Source of the DNA: an uncultured Paracoccaceae bacterium
Lineage (GTDB): Bacteria > Pseudomonadota > Alphaproteobacteria > Rhodobacterales > Rhodobacteraceae
Direction: 5' to 3'
NCBI GenBank assembly: GCA_947500825.1
Contig: CANMTR010000001.1
Coordinates: 186,001-250,000, forward strand
Length of the DNA: 64,000 nt
A program made the translations under genes and the position numbers. The notes under the pieces are model-generated. The model made no database searches. It worked only from the letters and a program-made list of their open reading frames with translations, and was not told the origin of the DNA. Shown here piece by piece: positions 1-7,947 of this stretch (positions within the stretch are counted from its first letter, which is position 1; the number at the start of each line of letters is the position of its first letter).

Positions 1-101
1 ACCTGACCATGGCGCAGGTCTCGGGCATCGTCCTGACCTCGGGCTCCTCGGACGGCAGCAACGAGTGCGAGGAAGTCTCGGCGATCGCCAACGACTCCTG
101 A
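1..101 (+). CDS. C-terminal end of an unidentified protein (partial)
   Basis: An open frame enters from the left edge and ends with TGA at 99-101, encoding about 32 residues. The tail is polar and acidic, rich in Ser, Gly and Glu, with one Cys. I do not recognise the family from so short a piece. A strong intrinsic terminator begins 25 bp after the stop, which supports this being the real 3' end of a transcription unit upstream of the porin. The start and function lie outside the window. Confidence 0.4.
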   Translation, partial: LTMAQVSGIVLTSGSSDGSNECEEVSAIANDS

Positions 102-125
102 TCTCGCCGCATTTACGGCAATGGG

Positions 126-154
126 ATGGCCGCCCCCCGGGGCGGCCATTTTTC
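126..154 (+). terminator. Intrinsic terminator after the partial gene
   Basis: A perfect 9-bp stem (126-134 with 141-149, arms ATGGCCGCC and GGCGGCCAT) closes a 6-base loop and runs into five T residues at 149-153. It isolates the porin gene from upstream transcription. Confidence 0.85.
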
Positions 155-318
155 GTTAAGGGCCTCCTCCGAAACTGTGACATGGCTGCACCAATCGCGG
201 GCGGCCGTCCCCTCGCGATCCCCGGTTCGCTTGATGCAAATCGGCAAAAAGCGCACTCCGATCACGTACCCATGAGGCGGCACTCCTCTTGGGGCCGGAA
301 CAGATCATGAGGGATAAC

Positions 319-1416
319 ATGCAAAAGCTGCTTCTTGCGTCCACGGCTCTGGTCGCGTCGACCTCCTTCGCCATGGCCGACGTGAACATCTCGGGTTTCG
401 CCGAAATGGGTATCTTCGGCGGCGAGAACGCCGACGGGTCGGAAATCGACACCCAGTTCCACAGCGACATCGACGTCTTCTTCGACATGGCGGGCGAGAC
501 GGATTCGGGCATCACCTTCGGTGCGGCGATCGACCTCGACTCCGTAGGCAGCGGTGCGTTTGATCCCGCCCGTGGCGGCGACGACACCTCGATCTTCGTC
601 TCCGGCGCGCTCGGCACGCTGACCATGGGCGACACCGACGGCGCCTACGACTTCGCCCTCTCCGAGGCGCTGATCGGCGGCTCGCTGCAGGACGACAACG
701 AGCACATCGGCTATAACGGCAACTCCGGCCTCGACGGCCTGTATGCCTACGGCGACGGCGACGAGGGCCAGGTCGCGCGCTACGACTACGCCTTCGGCGA
801 CTTCTCCATCGCCCTGTCGGCCGAGATCGACGACGACTCGGACGACGATTCGCTCGTGGAAATCGACAACGTCGAGTTCGACCTCGATCAGATTTCCGCC
901 GCGCTGGGCGAAGAGGCCCGCGACATCTCCAACGACACCGTCCTCGGGATCGGCTTCCGCTACGCCGGCGAGTTCGGCAGCACCTCCTTCGGCGTCGGCG
1001 TCGGCTACCAGCAGGCAGGCGACTTCACTGCGGTCTCCGTGGAAACGGACGACGAGGGCAACGTCACCGACATCGAGTACGACGACGACACGGCCCGTGC
1101 CTACGGCCTCAGCCTCGACGCCTCGATGGACAACGGCATCCAGGCGATCATCAACTACTCCGAGTTCGACAACTTCCCCGGCGACCGTGACAAGCACTAC
1201 GGCATCGCCCTGGGCTACGAGTTCGGCGCGCTGCTGGTCGCCGCCAACTACGGCCAGAACGAGTTTGACGACCGCGACAGCGACAAGGGCTACGCGCTGG
1301 TCGCCAACTACGACCTGGGCGGCGGCGCCGAGCTGCAGGGTTCCTACGCCGTCAACGAGCAGGGCGACGGCGAAGACTACGACCGCTTCTCCTTCGGGAT
1401 CGCGATGTCGTTCTGA
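319..1416 (+). CDS. Outer-membrane porin (alphaproteobacterial general porin type)
   Basis: Predicted 365-residue outer-membrane beta-barrel that would form a water-filled channel for small solutes. The first 20 residues are a Sec signal peptide (MQKLLLAST core, cleaved after AMA). The mature protein starts DVNISGFAEMGI, a first beta strand typical of rhodobacterial porins, and ends with Phe (FGIAMSF), the usual signal for BAM-mediated insertion. It is very acidic, with Asp-rich loops, as in marine relatives. ATG 319 is chosen because GAGGG lies just upstream and it gives a clean signal peptide; ATG 307 and TTG 289 are in frame but would add charged residues before the signal. It is monocistronic, between two terminators. 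Confidence 0.85.
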   Translation: MQKLLLASTALVASTSFAMADVNISGFAEMGIFGGENADGSEIDTQFHSDIDVFFDMAGETDSGITFGAAIDLDSVGSGAFDPARGGDDTSIFVSGALGTLTMGDTDGAYDFALSEALIGGSLQDDNEHIGYNGNSGLDGLYAYGDGDEGQVARYDYAFGDFSIALSAEIDDDSDDDSLVEIDNVEFDLDQISAALGEEARDISNDTVLGIGFRYAGEFGSTSFGVGVGYQQAGDFTAVSVETDDEGNVTDIEYDDDTARAYGLSLDASMDNGIQAIINYSEFDNFPGDRDKHYGIALGYEFGALLVAANYGQNEFDDRDSDKGYALVANYDLGGGAELQGSYAVNEQGDGEDYDRFSFGIAMSF

Positions 1417-1468
1417 TCCGACCCGGATCGAGGTTATTCCGATCCGATCCGGATCGATGCGAGATTGG

Positions 1469-1499
1469 GGGCGGTCCTTCGGGGCCGCCCTTTTCTTTT
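1469..1499 (+). terminator. Porin terminator with UUCG tetraloop
   Basis: A 9-bp stem (1469-1477 with 1482-1490, one G-U pair) is closed by the very stable C(UUCG)G tetraloop and followed by TTTTCTTTT. It is a textbook intrinsic terminator 53 bp after the porin stop. Confidence 0.9.
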
Positions 1500-1507
1500 G
1501 TCCGGGA

Positions 1508-1572
1508 CCGCGCGATCTTTCTTTTTACGCGCTCCCGCGCACTCTTTTGTTTTACGCGCCACCGCGCGATGG
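1508..1572 (+). repeat. 27-bp tandem repeat between porin and yggS
   Basis: Two adjacent 27-bp units (1508-1534 and 1535-1561) share CCGCGC at the left, a T-rich centre and TTTTACGCGC at the right. A third partial copy (CCGCGCGATGG) starts at 1562 and runs to the region of the yggS start. The T-rich centres stand out in this high-GC context. The units lie just after the porin terminator, so they may be part of the yggS promoter or leader. Confidence 0.7.
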
Positions 1573-1579
1573 ATGGGCC

Positions 1580-2236
1580 ATGGCACTGACGGACATCACG
1601 GAACGGATCGCCGCGGCGGAGCGGGACGCGGGGCGCGCGCAGGGCACGACCGAGCTGGTCGCCGTGTCCAAGAAGCAGCCCGACGCGCGCGTCGAGGCGG
1701 TCCTGGAGGAAGGGCACCGGACCTTCGGCGAGAATCGCGTGCAGGAGGCCGCGGGCAAGTGGCCCGCCTTCCGCGAGCGGTTCGGGGAGGTGCGCCTGCA
1801 CCTGATCGGGCCCCTGCAGACCAACAAGGCGCGCCAGGCGATGGAGCTGTTCGACGCGATCGAGGTCCTCGACCGGCCGAAGCTCGCCCGCGCCATCGCG
1901 CGGCTCGCGCAGGAGATCGGCGCCTGCCCCGACCTCTACGTGCAGGTGAACACCGGCGAGGAGGAACAGAAATCGGGGCTCATGCCCGGCGACACGGACG
2001 CCTTCGTGGCGGAATGCCGGTCGCTGGACCTGCCCGTGCGGGGGCTGATGTGCATCCCGCCCGTGGACGAGGAGCCGGCGCTGCATTTCTCCCTGCTGGG
2101 CCGGATCGCGGAGCGCAACGGCCTGTCGGGCCTGTCGATGGGCATGAGCGGGGATTTCGAGACGGCGATTCGCCTCGGGGCGACCAGCGTGCGCGTGGGC
2201 TCGGCCATCTTCGGCGCGCGGCCCTCCGAGACCTAG
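1580..2236 (+). CDS. yggS: YggS/PROSC-family pyridoxal phosphate homeostasis protein
   Basis: A 218-residue cytoplasmic PLP-binding protein of the YggS/YBL036C family. It buffers free PLP and supports amino-acid and vitamin B6 homeostasis, with no established catalytic activity. The PLP lysine is Lys31 in VAVSKKQP. Other family motifs are FGENRVQE (49-56), HLIGPLQTNK (74-83) and the C-terminal phosphate-binding stretch SGDFETAIRLGATSVRVGS. Length is normal for the family. ATG 1580 is chosen because it gives the family-typical N-terminus; no strong Shine-Dalgarno sequence is visible. The TAG stop overlaps the stop of the convergent L,D-transpeptidase gene through a shared CTAG. Confidence 0.92.
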   Translation: MALTDITERIAAAERDAGRAQGTTELVAVSKKQPDARVEAVLEEGHRTFGENRVQEAAGKWPAFRERFGEVRLHLIGPLQTNKARQAMELFDAIEVLDRPKLARAIARLAQEIGACPDLYVQVNTGEEEQKSGLMPGDTDAFVAECRSLDLPVRGLMCIPPVDEEPALHFSLLGRIAERNGLSGLSMGMSGDFETAIRLGATSVRVGSAIFGARPSET

Positions 2237-2748
2237 GGCACCAGGAGGGGCGTGCCGGGCGCGGCGCGGGCCGCCAGCCACGCGAGGTCCTCCGGCGCGA
2301 GGGCGATGCACCCCTCGGTCGGCGCGCAGCGGCGCCGCCAGCGATGGAGGAAGATCGCCGATCCGCGCCCCGGCACGGCGGGCGCGCTGTTCCAGTCCGT
2401 CACCAGCACCAGGTCGTAGAGCGGGTCGGGACGGCGCAGACGCTCGTGGGAGTGGGGCGAGGGCGCGCGGGCGGGGGCGTTGTAGCCCGGATCGCGCGGA
2501 TCGTCTGACCAGATATCACTCAGGCCGATGGGGACGGCCCAGGGTGCGGGGCGCGCGATCCGGTCGGGGCGGTAGAGGCAGCCGGTGACGCGGTGGCGCC
2601 CGCGCGGTGTGGCGCCGTCGCCCTCGCGCTTGGCGCGGGCGAGGCCGCCGCGCCCGATCGCGCAGGGCAGGAGCCGCCCGAAGGCCGCGAGGCCGCGGGG
2701 GGTGAGCGTCAGGCCCGGGCCGGTACGCGGCGTGGGCATGGCGCTCAC
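2233..2748 (-). CDS. YkuD-type L,D-transpeptidase family protein without a signal peptide
   Basis: A 171-residue YkuD-domain protein. The catalytic motif is HRWRRRCAPTEGCIAL: His135 and nucleophile Cys147 in the canonical GC(I/V)AL context. Family members make 3-3 peptidoglycan cross-links or anchor lipoproteins, but no Sec or Tat signal is visible here. Short signal-less YkuD proteins are common in alphaproteobacteria and their substrate is uncertain. The GTG start at 2748 overlaps the ribA TGA (GTGA arrangement), implying translational coupling; ATG 2739 is an in-frame alternative three codons in. The stop shares CTAG with yggS. Confidence 0.75.
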   Translation of the reverse strand: MSAMPTPRTGPGLTLTPRGLAAFGRLLPCAIGRGGLARAKREGDGATPRGRHRVTGCLYRPDRIARPAPWAVPIGLSDIWSDDPRDPGYNAPARAPSPHSHERLRRPDPLYDLVLVTDWNSAPAVPGRGSAIFLHRWRRRCAPTEGCIALAPEDLAWLAARAAPGTPLLVP

Positions 2749-3815
2749 GTCAGATGCCCCGACTTCTCGGCCTTCACGCGCAGGTAGTCGTGGTTGAAGC
2801 GCGTCTCGCCCACCCAGAGGGGCACGCGCTCGGCGACCTCGATCCCCTCCCGCGTGAGACGCTCGACCTTGCGGGGGTTGTTGGTCATCAGCCGCACCGA
2901 GGCCACGCCCAACTGGCGCAGGATCGCCGCGCCGAGGCCGAAATCGCGCTCGTCGTCGTCGAAGCCCAAGCGGTGATTGGCCTCCACCGTGTCGAAGCCC
3001 TGGTCCTGCAGGGCATAGGCGCGCATCTTGTTGGCGAGCCCGATCCCGCGACCCTCCTGGTTGAGGTAGAGCAGGATGCCGCCGCCCGCCTGCGCCATGT
3101 GGTGCAGCGCGGCGGAAAGCTGGGCGCCGCAGTCGCATTTCAGCGAGCCCAGCACGTCGCCGGTGAAGCAGGCCGAGTGGAGCCGCGCGAGCACCGGCGC
3201 CTTGCGGTCGGGGCGGCCGACCTCGACGGCGTAGTGTTCCTCGGCCCCGTCGCCGGGGCGGAATACGTGGAGCCGCGTATGCACCGCCGCCTCGATGGGC
3301 AGGCCCGCATCCACGACCCGCGCGAGGCGCGCCGGCGTGGGCGGGGCGATCTGGTCGATGGCGATCTCGGTCAGGTCGGGGGGCGGGGCGGAGACGGGCC
3401 GCACGACCACCGCCGGGAGGATCCGGGCGGACTTGGCCAGCGCGAGCCCGGCGCGCGCCAGCGTGGCGTCGCCGCCGCGGATGGCGGCGAAGGGCCCCTT
3501 CATCGGGGTGGCGAGGTCGCCCGCGGGGTCGATCATCGCGCCGAGCTGGCGGGGCAGGGTGTCGGGCGAGAGGGGCAGGCGGGCGAGGTCGCCGTCGTAG
3601 ATGCGGATCTTGAGCGTCTCGGCGCGGCGGTGGGTGAGCGCGAGCTCGGCCCCGCCGCCCTCGCACAGGGCGGAGAGGCGCTCGGCCGAGACCGTCTCGG
3701 CCCCCGCGACGAGGGCGCGGGTCGCGCCGTCGCGCACCACGACGGGAAGGCCCACGCGCAGGTCGCTGCGCGCGCGTGCCAGCCGTTCGGGCCCGGTGGG
3801 GGAAAGCGCTGTCAT
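2745..3815 (-). CDS. ribA: GTP cyclohydrolase II (riboflavin biosynthesis) with N-terminal extension
   Basis: A 356-residue protein whose C-terminal half (about 150-356) is GTP cyclohydrolase II, converting GTP to the diaminopyrimidine precursor of riboflavin. Zinc ligands Cys216, Cys227 and Cys229 are seen in CFTGDVLGSLKCDCG, followed by NQEGRGIGL and the conserved TNNP and NHDYL stretches. The first ~145 residues are an extension that does not look like a functional RibB synthase; it lacks the acidic DHBP-synthase motifs I would expect. Similar long RibA proteins occur in Rhodobacteraceae. The start is ATG 3815 (MTALSPTG); ATG 3827 is also in frame and neither has a strong ribosome-binding site. 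It is followed by the coupled YkuD gene. Confidence 0.88.
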   Translation of the reverse strand: MTALSPTGPERLARARSDLRVGLPVVVRDGATRALVAGAETVSAERLSALCEGGGAELALTHRRAETLKIRIYDGDLARLPLSPDTLPRQLGAMIDPAGDLATPMKGPFAAIRGGDATLARAGLALAKSARILPAVVVRPVSAPPPDLTEIAIDQIAPPTPARLARVVDAGLPIEAAVHTRLHVFRPGDGAEEHYAVEVGRPDRKAPVLARLHSACFTGDVLGSLKCDCGAQLSAALHHMAQAGGGILLYLNQEGRGIGLANKMRAYALQDQGFDTVEANHRLGFDDDERDFGLGAAILRQLGVASVRLMTNNPRKVERLTREGIEVAERVPLWVGETRFNHDYLRVKAEKSGHLT

Positions 3816-3956
3816 GGCGCCGGGCATAGGACCGGCGGCGGGGAAAGTGAAACGAATCCCGCCGCCACGACACGCCCCCGTGAGGCATTGTCGCATCCCT
3901 TGCGTCAAGTGAACCGCGCTCACACTTCCGCGTTGAGCCCGCGACGGAGGAAGACG

Positions 3957-4643
3957 ATGAGCACCTTGAAAAAAATCCTGCTGGTCGACGACGACGACGA
4001 CATGCGCGAGGCATTGAGCGAGCAGCTCGTGATGACCGAGGACTTCGATGTCTTCGAGGCGGAGACGGCCGCCCATGCCATGGAGAAGACGAAGGCGAAC
4101 CATTTCGACCTGGTGATCCTGGACGTGGGTCTGCCCGACACCGATGGACGCGAGTTGTGCCGGCTGATGCGCAAGCAGGGGGTGAAGTGCCCGATCCTGA
4201 TGCTCACCGGCCACGACAGCGATGCCGACACGATCCTCGGCCTCGACGCGGGCGCGAACGACTATGTCTCCAAGCCGTTCAAGTTCGCCGTGCTCCTGGC
4301 GCGCATCCGCGCGCAGTTGCGCCAGCACGAGCAGTCCGAGGACGCGGTGTTCCAGCTAGGCCCGTATTCCTTCCGCCCCGCGCAGAAGATGCTGGTGGAC
4401 GACGCCGAGAAGAAGATCCGCCTGACGGAGAAGGAGACGAACATCCTCAAGTTCCTCTACCGCGCGCCCGAGGGCGTCGTGCCGCGCGACGTGCTGCTGC
4501 ACGAGGTCTGGGGATACAACGCGGGCGTCACCACCCATACGCTGGAGACGCATATCTACCGGCTGCGCCAGAAGATCGAGCCGGACCCATCGAACGCCCG
4601 GCTCCTGGTGACCGAGACGGGCGGCTACCGCCTGTCGATGTGA
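3957..4643 (+). CDS. cenR: OmpR-family response regulator, CenR type
   Basis: A 228-residue two-component response regulator. The receiver domain (1-120) has the acidic pocket Asp11-Asp15, phospho-acceptor Asp56, Thr84 and Lys106. The OmpR/PhoB winged-helix DNA-binding domain (about 130-228) ends in THTLETHIYRLRQKIE and ETGGYRL. The close resemblance to the CenR orthologue known in Caulobacter and Rhodobacter is recalled, not searched. CenR is described there as an envelope and division regulator paired with the kinase CenK, which is not encoded here. The Tol-Pal genes in this window would be plausible targets. GGAGG at 3946-3950 supports the ATG. It is monocistronic. Confidence 0.88.
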   Translation: MSTLKKILLVDDDDDMREALSEQLVMTEDFDVFEAETAAHAMEKTKANHFDLVILDVGLPDTDGRELCRLMRKQGVKCPILMLTGHDSDADTILGLDAGANDYVSKPFKFAVLLARIRAQLRQHEQSEDAVFQLGPYSFRPAQKMLVDDAEKKIRLTEKETNILKFLYRAPEGVVPRDVLLHEVWGYNAGVTTHTLETHIYRLRQKIEPDPSNARLLVTETGGYRLSM

Positions 4644-4648
4644 GGGAA

Positions 4649-4671
4649 GGGGCGGCCCGAGCGGCCGCCCC
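4649..4671. terminator. Convergent hairpin between cenR and the secreted hypothetical
   Basis: A perfect 9-bp GC-rich stem (4649-4657 with 4663-4671) lies between two convergent genes. There is no T tract on either side, so if it terminates it probably does so weakly or with Rho. Confidence 0.5.
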
Positions 4672-4677
4672 CACACG

Positions 4678-5181
4678 TCAGTCGGCGTCGTCGTCCGTCC
4701 GGATCAGGGTCGATTGCACGTCGGCGGAGAGCGTGACGCCGTCCTCTGCCAGGACGCCGACGTTCTCTTCTCCCTCGCTCATCGTGGTGCGGATGTTGCC
4801 GGTGAAGAGGAGGCTGTCTCCCGTGGCCTCCAGGCTGCCGATGGTCAGGTCCACGGCATCGTCGGTGGCGGTCAGGGTGCTGCCGTCGCGGTTGAGCTCG
4901 ATGTCGGCGCTCTGTTTTTCGGGCTCCATGCTCGCGGCGTCGGCGAGGAAGGTCAGGCGCAGGCGGTCGGCCTCGTCCATGGGCGCGTCGGCGGGGTAGG
5001 CCTCGATCTGGACCTCGGTTCCGCCATCCGTCTCGCTCCAGCCGGTCTCGATGCCGTCGCCGTCCATGATCGTGTAGGCGACCTGCACCCCGTCGATGGT
5101 GCCGCTCAGGGTGCCGACCGTCTCCTGCGCGAAGGCGGCGGCGGGAAGGCAGAGGGCGAGGGCGGTCAGTGTCGTGCGCAT
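4678..5181 (-). CDS. Secreted hypothetical protein
   Basis: A 167-residue protein with a clear Sec signal peptide (MRTTLTALALCLPAAAFAQ, cleaved after AFA). The mature part is acidic and beta-rich (GTLSGTIDGVQVAY; FTGNIRT) and contains no Cys or recognisable catalytic motif. Repeated short strands suggest a periplasmic beta-sandwich or lipocalin-like fold, which is inference only. ATG 5181 is preceded by GGAGA. It is convergent with cenR and divergent from xthA. I do not recognise the family. Confidence 0.7.
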   Translation of the reverse strand: MRTTLTALALCLPAAAFAQETVGTLSGTIDGVQVAYTIMDGDGIETGWSETDGGTEVQIEAYPADAPMDEADRLRLTFLADAASMEPEKQSADIELNRDGSTLTATDDAVDLTIGSLEATGDSLLFTGNIRTTMSEGEENVGVLAEDGVTLSADVQSTLIRTDDDAD

Positions 5182-5293
5182 GGAGGTCTCCGTTTGTCGG
5201 GTTCGGGGCTCAACGACGGGGTCGCGGGGGGCGTTCCGGTGACATGCCGTCGCGTGGCCGCTAAGAGGCCCGCGACCCCGGAAAGGACAGCCC

Positions 5294-6076
5294 ATGCCCC
5301 TGACGATCTGCACCTGGAACATCAATTCCGTCCGCCTGCGCGCCGGCCTCGTGGAGCGCCTGCTGCGCGAGGAGGCGCCCGACATCCTGTGCCTGCAGGA
5401 GTGCAAGTCGCCGGTGGACAAGATCCCCTCCTTCGCGGAGGCGGGGTACGGCCATGTCGTGGCGCGCGGCCAGAAGGGCTACAACGGGGTGGCGATCCTG
5501 TCGAAGCGGCCCCTGGAGGAGGCGGGCGCCTTCGACCACGTGGACCTGGGCCATGCCCGGCACGTGGCCGCCCGCACCGAAGACGGCGTGACGATCCACA
5601 ACTACTACGTCCCCGCGGGCGGCGACAAACCCGACCGGGAGATCAACGACAAGTTCGGCCAGAAGCTCGACTACGTCTCCGCCATGCGCGACGCCTTCCG
5701 TGCCGATCCGCCGCGCCGCGCGATCCTGGTCGGCGACCTCAACATCGCGCCGCGCGAGGACGACGTATGGTCCCACAAGCAGATGCTGCGGGTGGTCAGC
5801 CACACCCCCGTCGAGGTCGCGCACCTGGGCGAGGCGCAGGAGGCGGGCGGCTGGGTGGACGTGACCCGCGCCGACATCCCCGAGGGGAAGCTCTATTCGT
5901 GGTGGTCCTACCGCAGCCCCGACTGGAACGCGGCCGACAAGGGCCGCCGGCTCGACCATGTCTGGGCCTCGCCCGATATCGCCGGCGCCGCCCATTCCAG
6001 CCGGGTGCGGCGCGAGGCGCGGGGCTGGGAGCAGCCCTCGGACCATGCGCCGGTCTTCGCGACCTTCGACATCTGA
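5294..6076 (+). CDS. xthA: Exodeoxyribonuclease III
   Basis: A 260-residue Mg-dependent endonuclease/exonuclease/phosphatase-fold enzyme that cleaves abasic sites and trims blocked 3' ends in base-excision repair. Catalytic motifs in order are WNINSVR (Asn pair), LQECK (metal-binding Glu), NYYVPAG (active-site Tyr), VGDLNIAP (Asp/Asn) and PSDHAPV (catalytic Asp-His). Length is normal. It is the first of four co-directional genes (xthA, ybbN-like, LON-domain, Trm112-like), 71 bp ahead of the next. Confidence 0.95.
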   Translation: MPLTICTWNINSVRLRAGLVERLLREEAPDILCLQECKSPVDKIPSFAEAGYGHVVARGQKGYNGVAILSKRPLEEAGAFDHVDLGHARHVAARTEDGVTIHNYYVPAGGDKPDREINDKFGQKLDYVSAMRDAFRADPPRRAILVGDLNIAPREDDVWSHKQMLRVVSHTPVEVAHLGEAQEAGGWVDVTRADIPEGKLYSWWSYRSPDWNAADKGRRLDHVWASPDIAGAAHSSRVRREARGWEQPSDHAPVFATFDI

Positions 6077-6147
6077 GGCGCGGCTTGCAAAGCCCCCGCC
6101 AGCGGCCCATCTGTCGCGGCGAAACCGTGAACCGGAAGGGACGAGCG

Positions 6148-7077
6148 ATGATCGAACTGGGACAGGGCGCCGGCCAGCCGAAAGCGGGCGACGATCTGAT
6201 CAAGGACACGACCGAGGCCGGCTTCATGGCCGACGTGGTCGAGGCGAGCCAGCAGGTCCCCGTCATCGTCGACTTCTGGGCGCCGTGGTGCGGCCCGTGC
6301 AAGACCATGGGCCCGATGCTGGAGGACGCCGTGCGCGCCGCTGGCGGCGCGGTGAAGATGGTCAAGGTCGACGTGGACCAGGCCCAGCAGATCGCGGCGC
6401 AGCTTCGCATCCAGTCGATCCCGACGGTCTATGCCTTCTACCAGGGCCAGCCGATCGACGGCTTCCAGGGGGCGGTTCCGCAAAGCGAGATCAAGGCCTT
6501 CGTCGACCGGGTGGCCGCCCAGGGCGGCGGCGCCCCGGCCGAGGGCGGCGACGGGCTGGCCGAGGCGGTGGCCCAGGCCGACGAGCTTCTGGAGCAGGGA
6601 GCGGCCGCCGATGCCGCGCAGGTCTTCACCGCGATCCTGGGAGAGGACCCCAAGAACGCCGCCGCGCATGGCGGGCTGGTGCGCGCCCATATCGCGCTGG
6701 GCGAGCTGGACCAGGCGGAGGCGATCCTGAACGGCGCCGACGCCGAGATCAGCCATGCGCCCGAGCTCGAGGCCGCCCACGCCCAGCTGCAGCTCGCCCG
6801 GCAGGCCGCCGGGGTGGGCCCGGTGGAGGACCTGCGCGCCCGCGTGGAGGCCGACGGGGGCGACCATCAGGCGCGCTTCGACCTCGCCCAGGCGCTCCAT
6901 GCCCACGGGCAGACGGAGGAGGCCGTGGACCAGCTTCTGGAGCTGTTCAGCCGCGACCGGGAATGGAACGAGGGCGCCGCTCGGGCGCAGCTTCTGACCA
7001 TCTTCGACGCGCTGCCGGCCAAGGACCCGATCGCGCTGAAAGGTCGCCGCAGGCTGTCGTCGATGATATTTGCCTGA
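6148..7077 (+). CDS. ybbN: Thioredoxin-fold co-chaperone, YbbN/CnoX type
   Basis: A 309-residue protein with an N-terminal thioredoxin domain (about 20-130) and a C-terminal tetratricopeptide-like helical region (about 150-309). The active site is WCGPC (Cys48 and Cys51), so unlike E. coli YbbN both redox cysteines are present. The family binds unfolded proteins during oxidative stress and hands them to DnaK or GroEL. It sits between xthA and a LON-domain protein, and the gene ends 27 bp before that gene. Confidence 0.9.
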   Translation: MIELGQGAGQPKAGDDLIKDTTEAGFMADVVEASQQVPVIVDFWAPWCGPCKTMGPMLEDAVRAAGGAVKMVKVDVDQAQQIAAQLRIQSIPTVYAFYQGQPIDGFQGAVPQSEIKAFVDRVAAQGGGAPAEGGDGLAEAVAQADELLEQGAAADAAQVFTAILGEDPKNAAAHGGLVRAHIALGELDQAEAILNGADAEISHAPELEAAHAQLQLARQAAGVGPVEDLRARVEADGGDHQARFDLAQALHAHGQTEEAVDQLLELFSRDREWNEGAARAQLLTIFDALPAKDPIALKGRRRLSSMIFA

Positions 7078-7104
7078 CCGGAGGGGCGGGCTAGCTCGCT
7101 CCTC

Positions 7105-7743
7105 ATGTACAGCGCCTCGGACCTCCCCCGAACGATTCCGGTTTTTCCGTTGCCCGGGGCGCTTCTGCTGCCCCGGGGGCGGCTGCCCCTCCACATCTTC
7201 GAGCCGCGCTATCTGCAGATGGTGGATGACTGCCTGAAGACGGGCGATCGGCTGATCGGTATGGTGCAGCCGCGCGAAGTGCCCGGCGGCGATCCGAAGC
7301 TGCAGTCCATCGGTTGCGCGGGGCGCCTGACGGCCCTGAGCGAGACCGAGGACGGGCGCTACATGATCACCCTGTCGGGCGTGTCGCGGTTCCGCATCTC
7401 CAAGGAGCTGGAAGGGTTCGCGCCCTACCGCCGCTGCGACGTGTCCTGGGACGGGTTCGGCCGCGACCTGGGCCAGGTGGAGCACGATCCCGAATTCGAC
7501 CGCGACAGGTTCCTGTCGATCCTGGGCCGCTACTTCGACGCCGAGGAGTTGAAGACCGACTGGTCGTCCCTGTCGGAGGCGGAGGACGAGCTGCTGATCA
7601 ACGCTTTGTCGATGATGTGCCCGTTCGAACCCGAGGACAAGCAGGCGCTGCTGGAGGCACCCGACCTCACCACCCGGCGCGAGACGCTGGTGACGCTGAT
7701 CGAGTTCGCCCTCGCGGGGGGCGGGGACGAGAGGTTGCAGTGA
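7105..7743 (+). CDS. LON peptidase substrate-binding (LON_N) domain protein
   Basis: A 212-residue stand-alone version of the Lon protease N-terminal domain, with no ATPase or protease domain. Diagnostic pieces are [26 protein letters not shown] near the start (read here as two adjoining blocks) and the GCAGRLTAL region. Such proteins are widespread in alphaproteobacteria, probably act in protein quality control or substrate recognition, and have no assigned reaction. It follows a YbbN-like co-chaperone, which fits a proteostasis role. Its TGA overlaps the GTG of the next gene. Confidence 0.88.
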   Translation: MYSASDLPRTIPVFPLPGALLLPRGRLPLHIFEPRYLQMVDDCLKTGDRLIGMVQPREVPGGDPKLQSIGCAGRLTALSETEDGRYMITLSGVSRFRISKELEGFAPYRRCDVSWDGFGRDLGQVEHDPEFDRDRFLSILGRYFDAEELKTDWSSLSEAEDELLINALSMMCPFEPEDKQALLEAPDLTTRRETLVTLIEFALAGGGDERLQ

Positions 7744-7916
7744 CCACGACCGAGCGGCGGATGCTCGAGGCGCTGGTCTGCCCCGAGACCCATGCCGTCC
7801 TGAGCTACGACTCGGAGCGCCAGGAGTTGGTGTCCAGGGCGGCGGGGCTGGCATACCCGATCCGGGACGGCATCCCGATCATGCTGGCCGACGAGGCCCG
7901 GCGCATCGACGACTGA
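7740..7916 (+). CDS. Trm112-like small zinc-ribbon-family protein
   Basis: A 58-residue Trm112/UPF0434-type protein ([10 protein letters not shown]-like start, [14 protein letters not shown] core). In eukaryotes and archaea Trm112 activates methyltransferases, while the bacterial role is poorly defined. Only one Cys remains (in VCPET), so the zinc ribbon is degenerate, as in many bacterial members. GTG 7740 is chosen because it makes the GTGA coupling overlap with the LON-domain gene and gives the usual length; ATG 7761 would cut the first strand. Confidence 0.8.
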   Translation: MTTTERRMLEALVCPETHAVLSYDSERQELVSRAAGLAYPIRDGIPIMLADEARRIDD

Positions 7917-7947
7917 GGCCCCCGGACATGCCCCCCCCGGGGCGCGG

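Noticed and set aside
1508-1572. The 27-bp tandem repeat as a CRISPR array
   Set aside because: The units are adjacent with no spacers, only two and a half copies exist and no cas gene is near.
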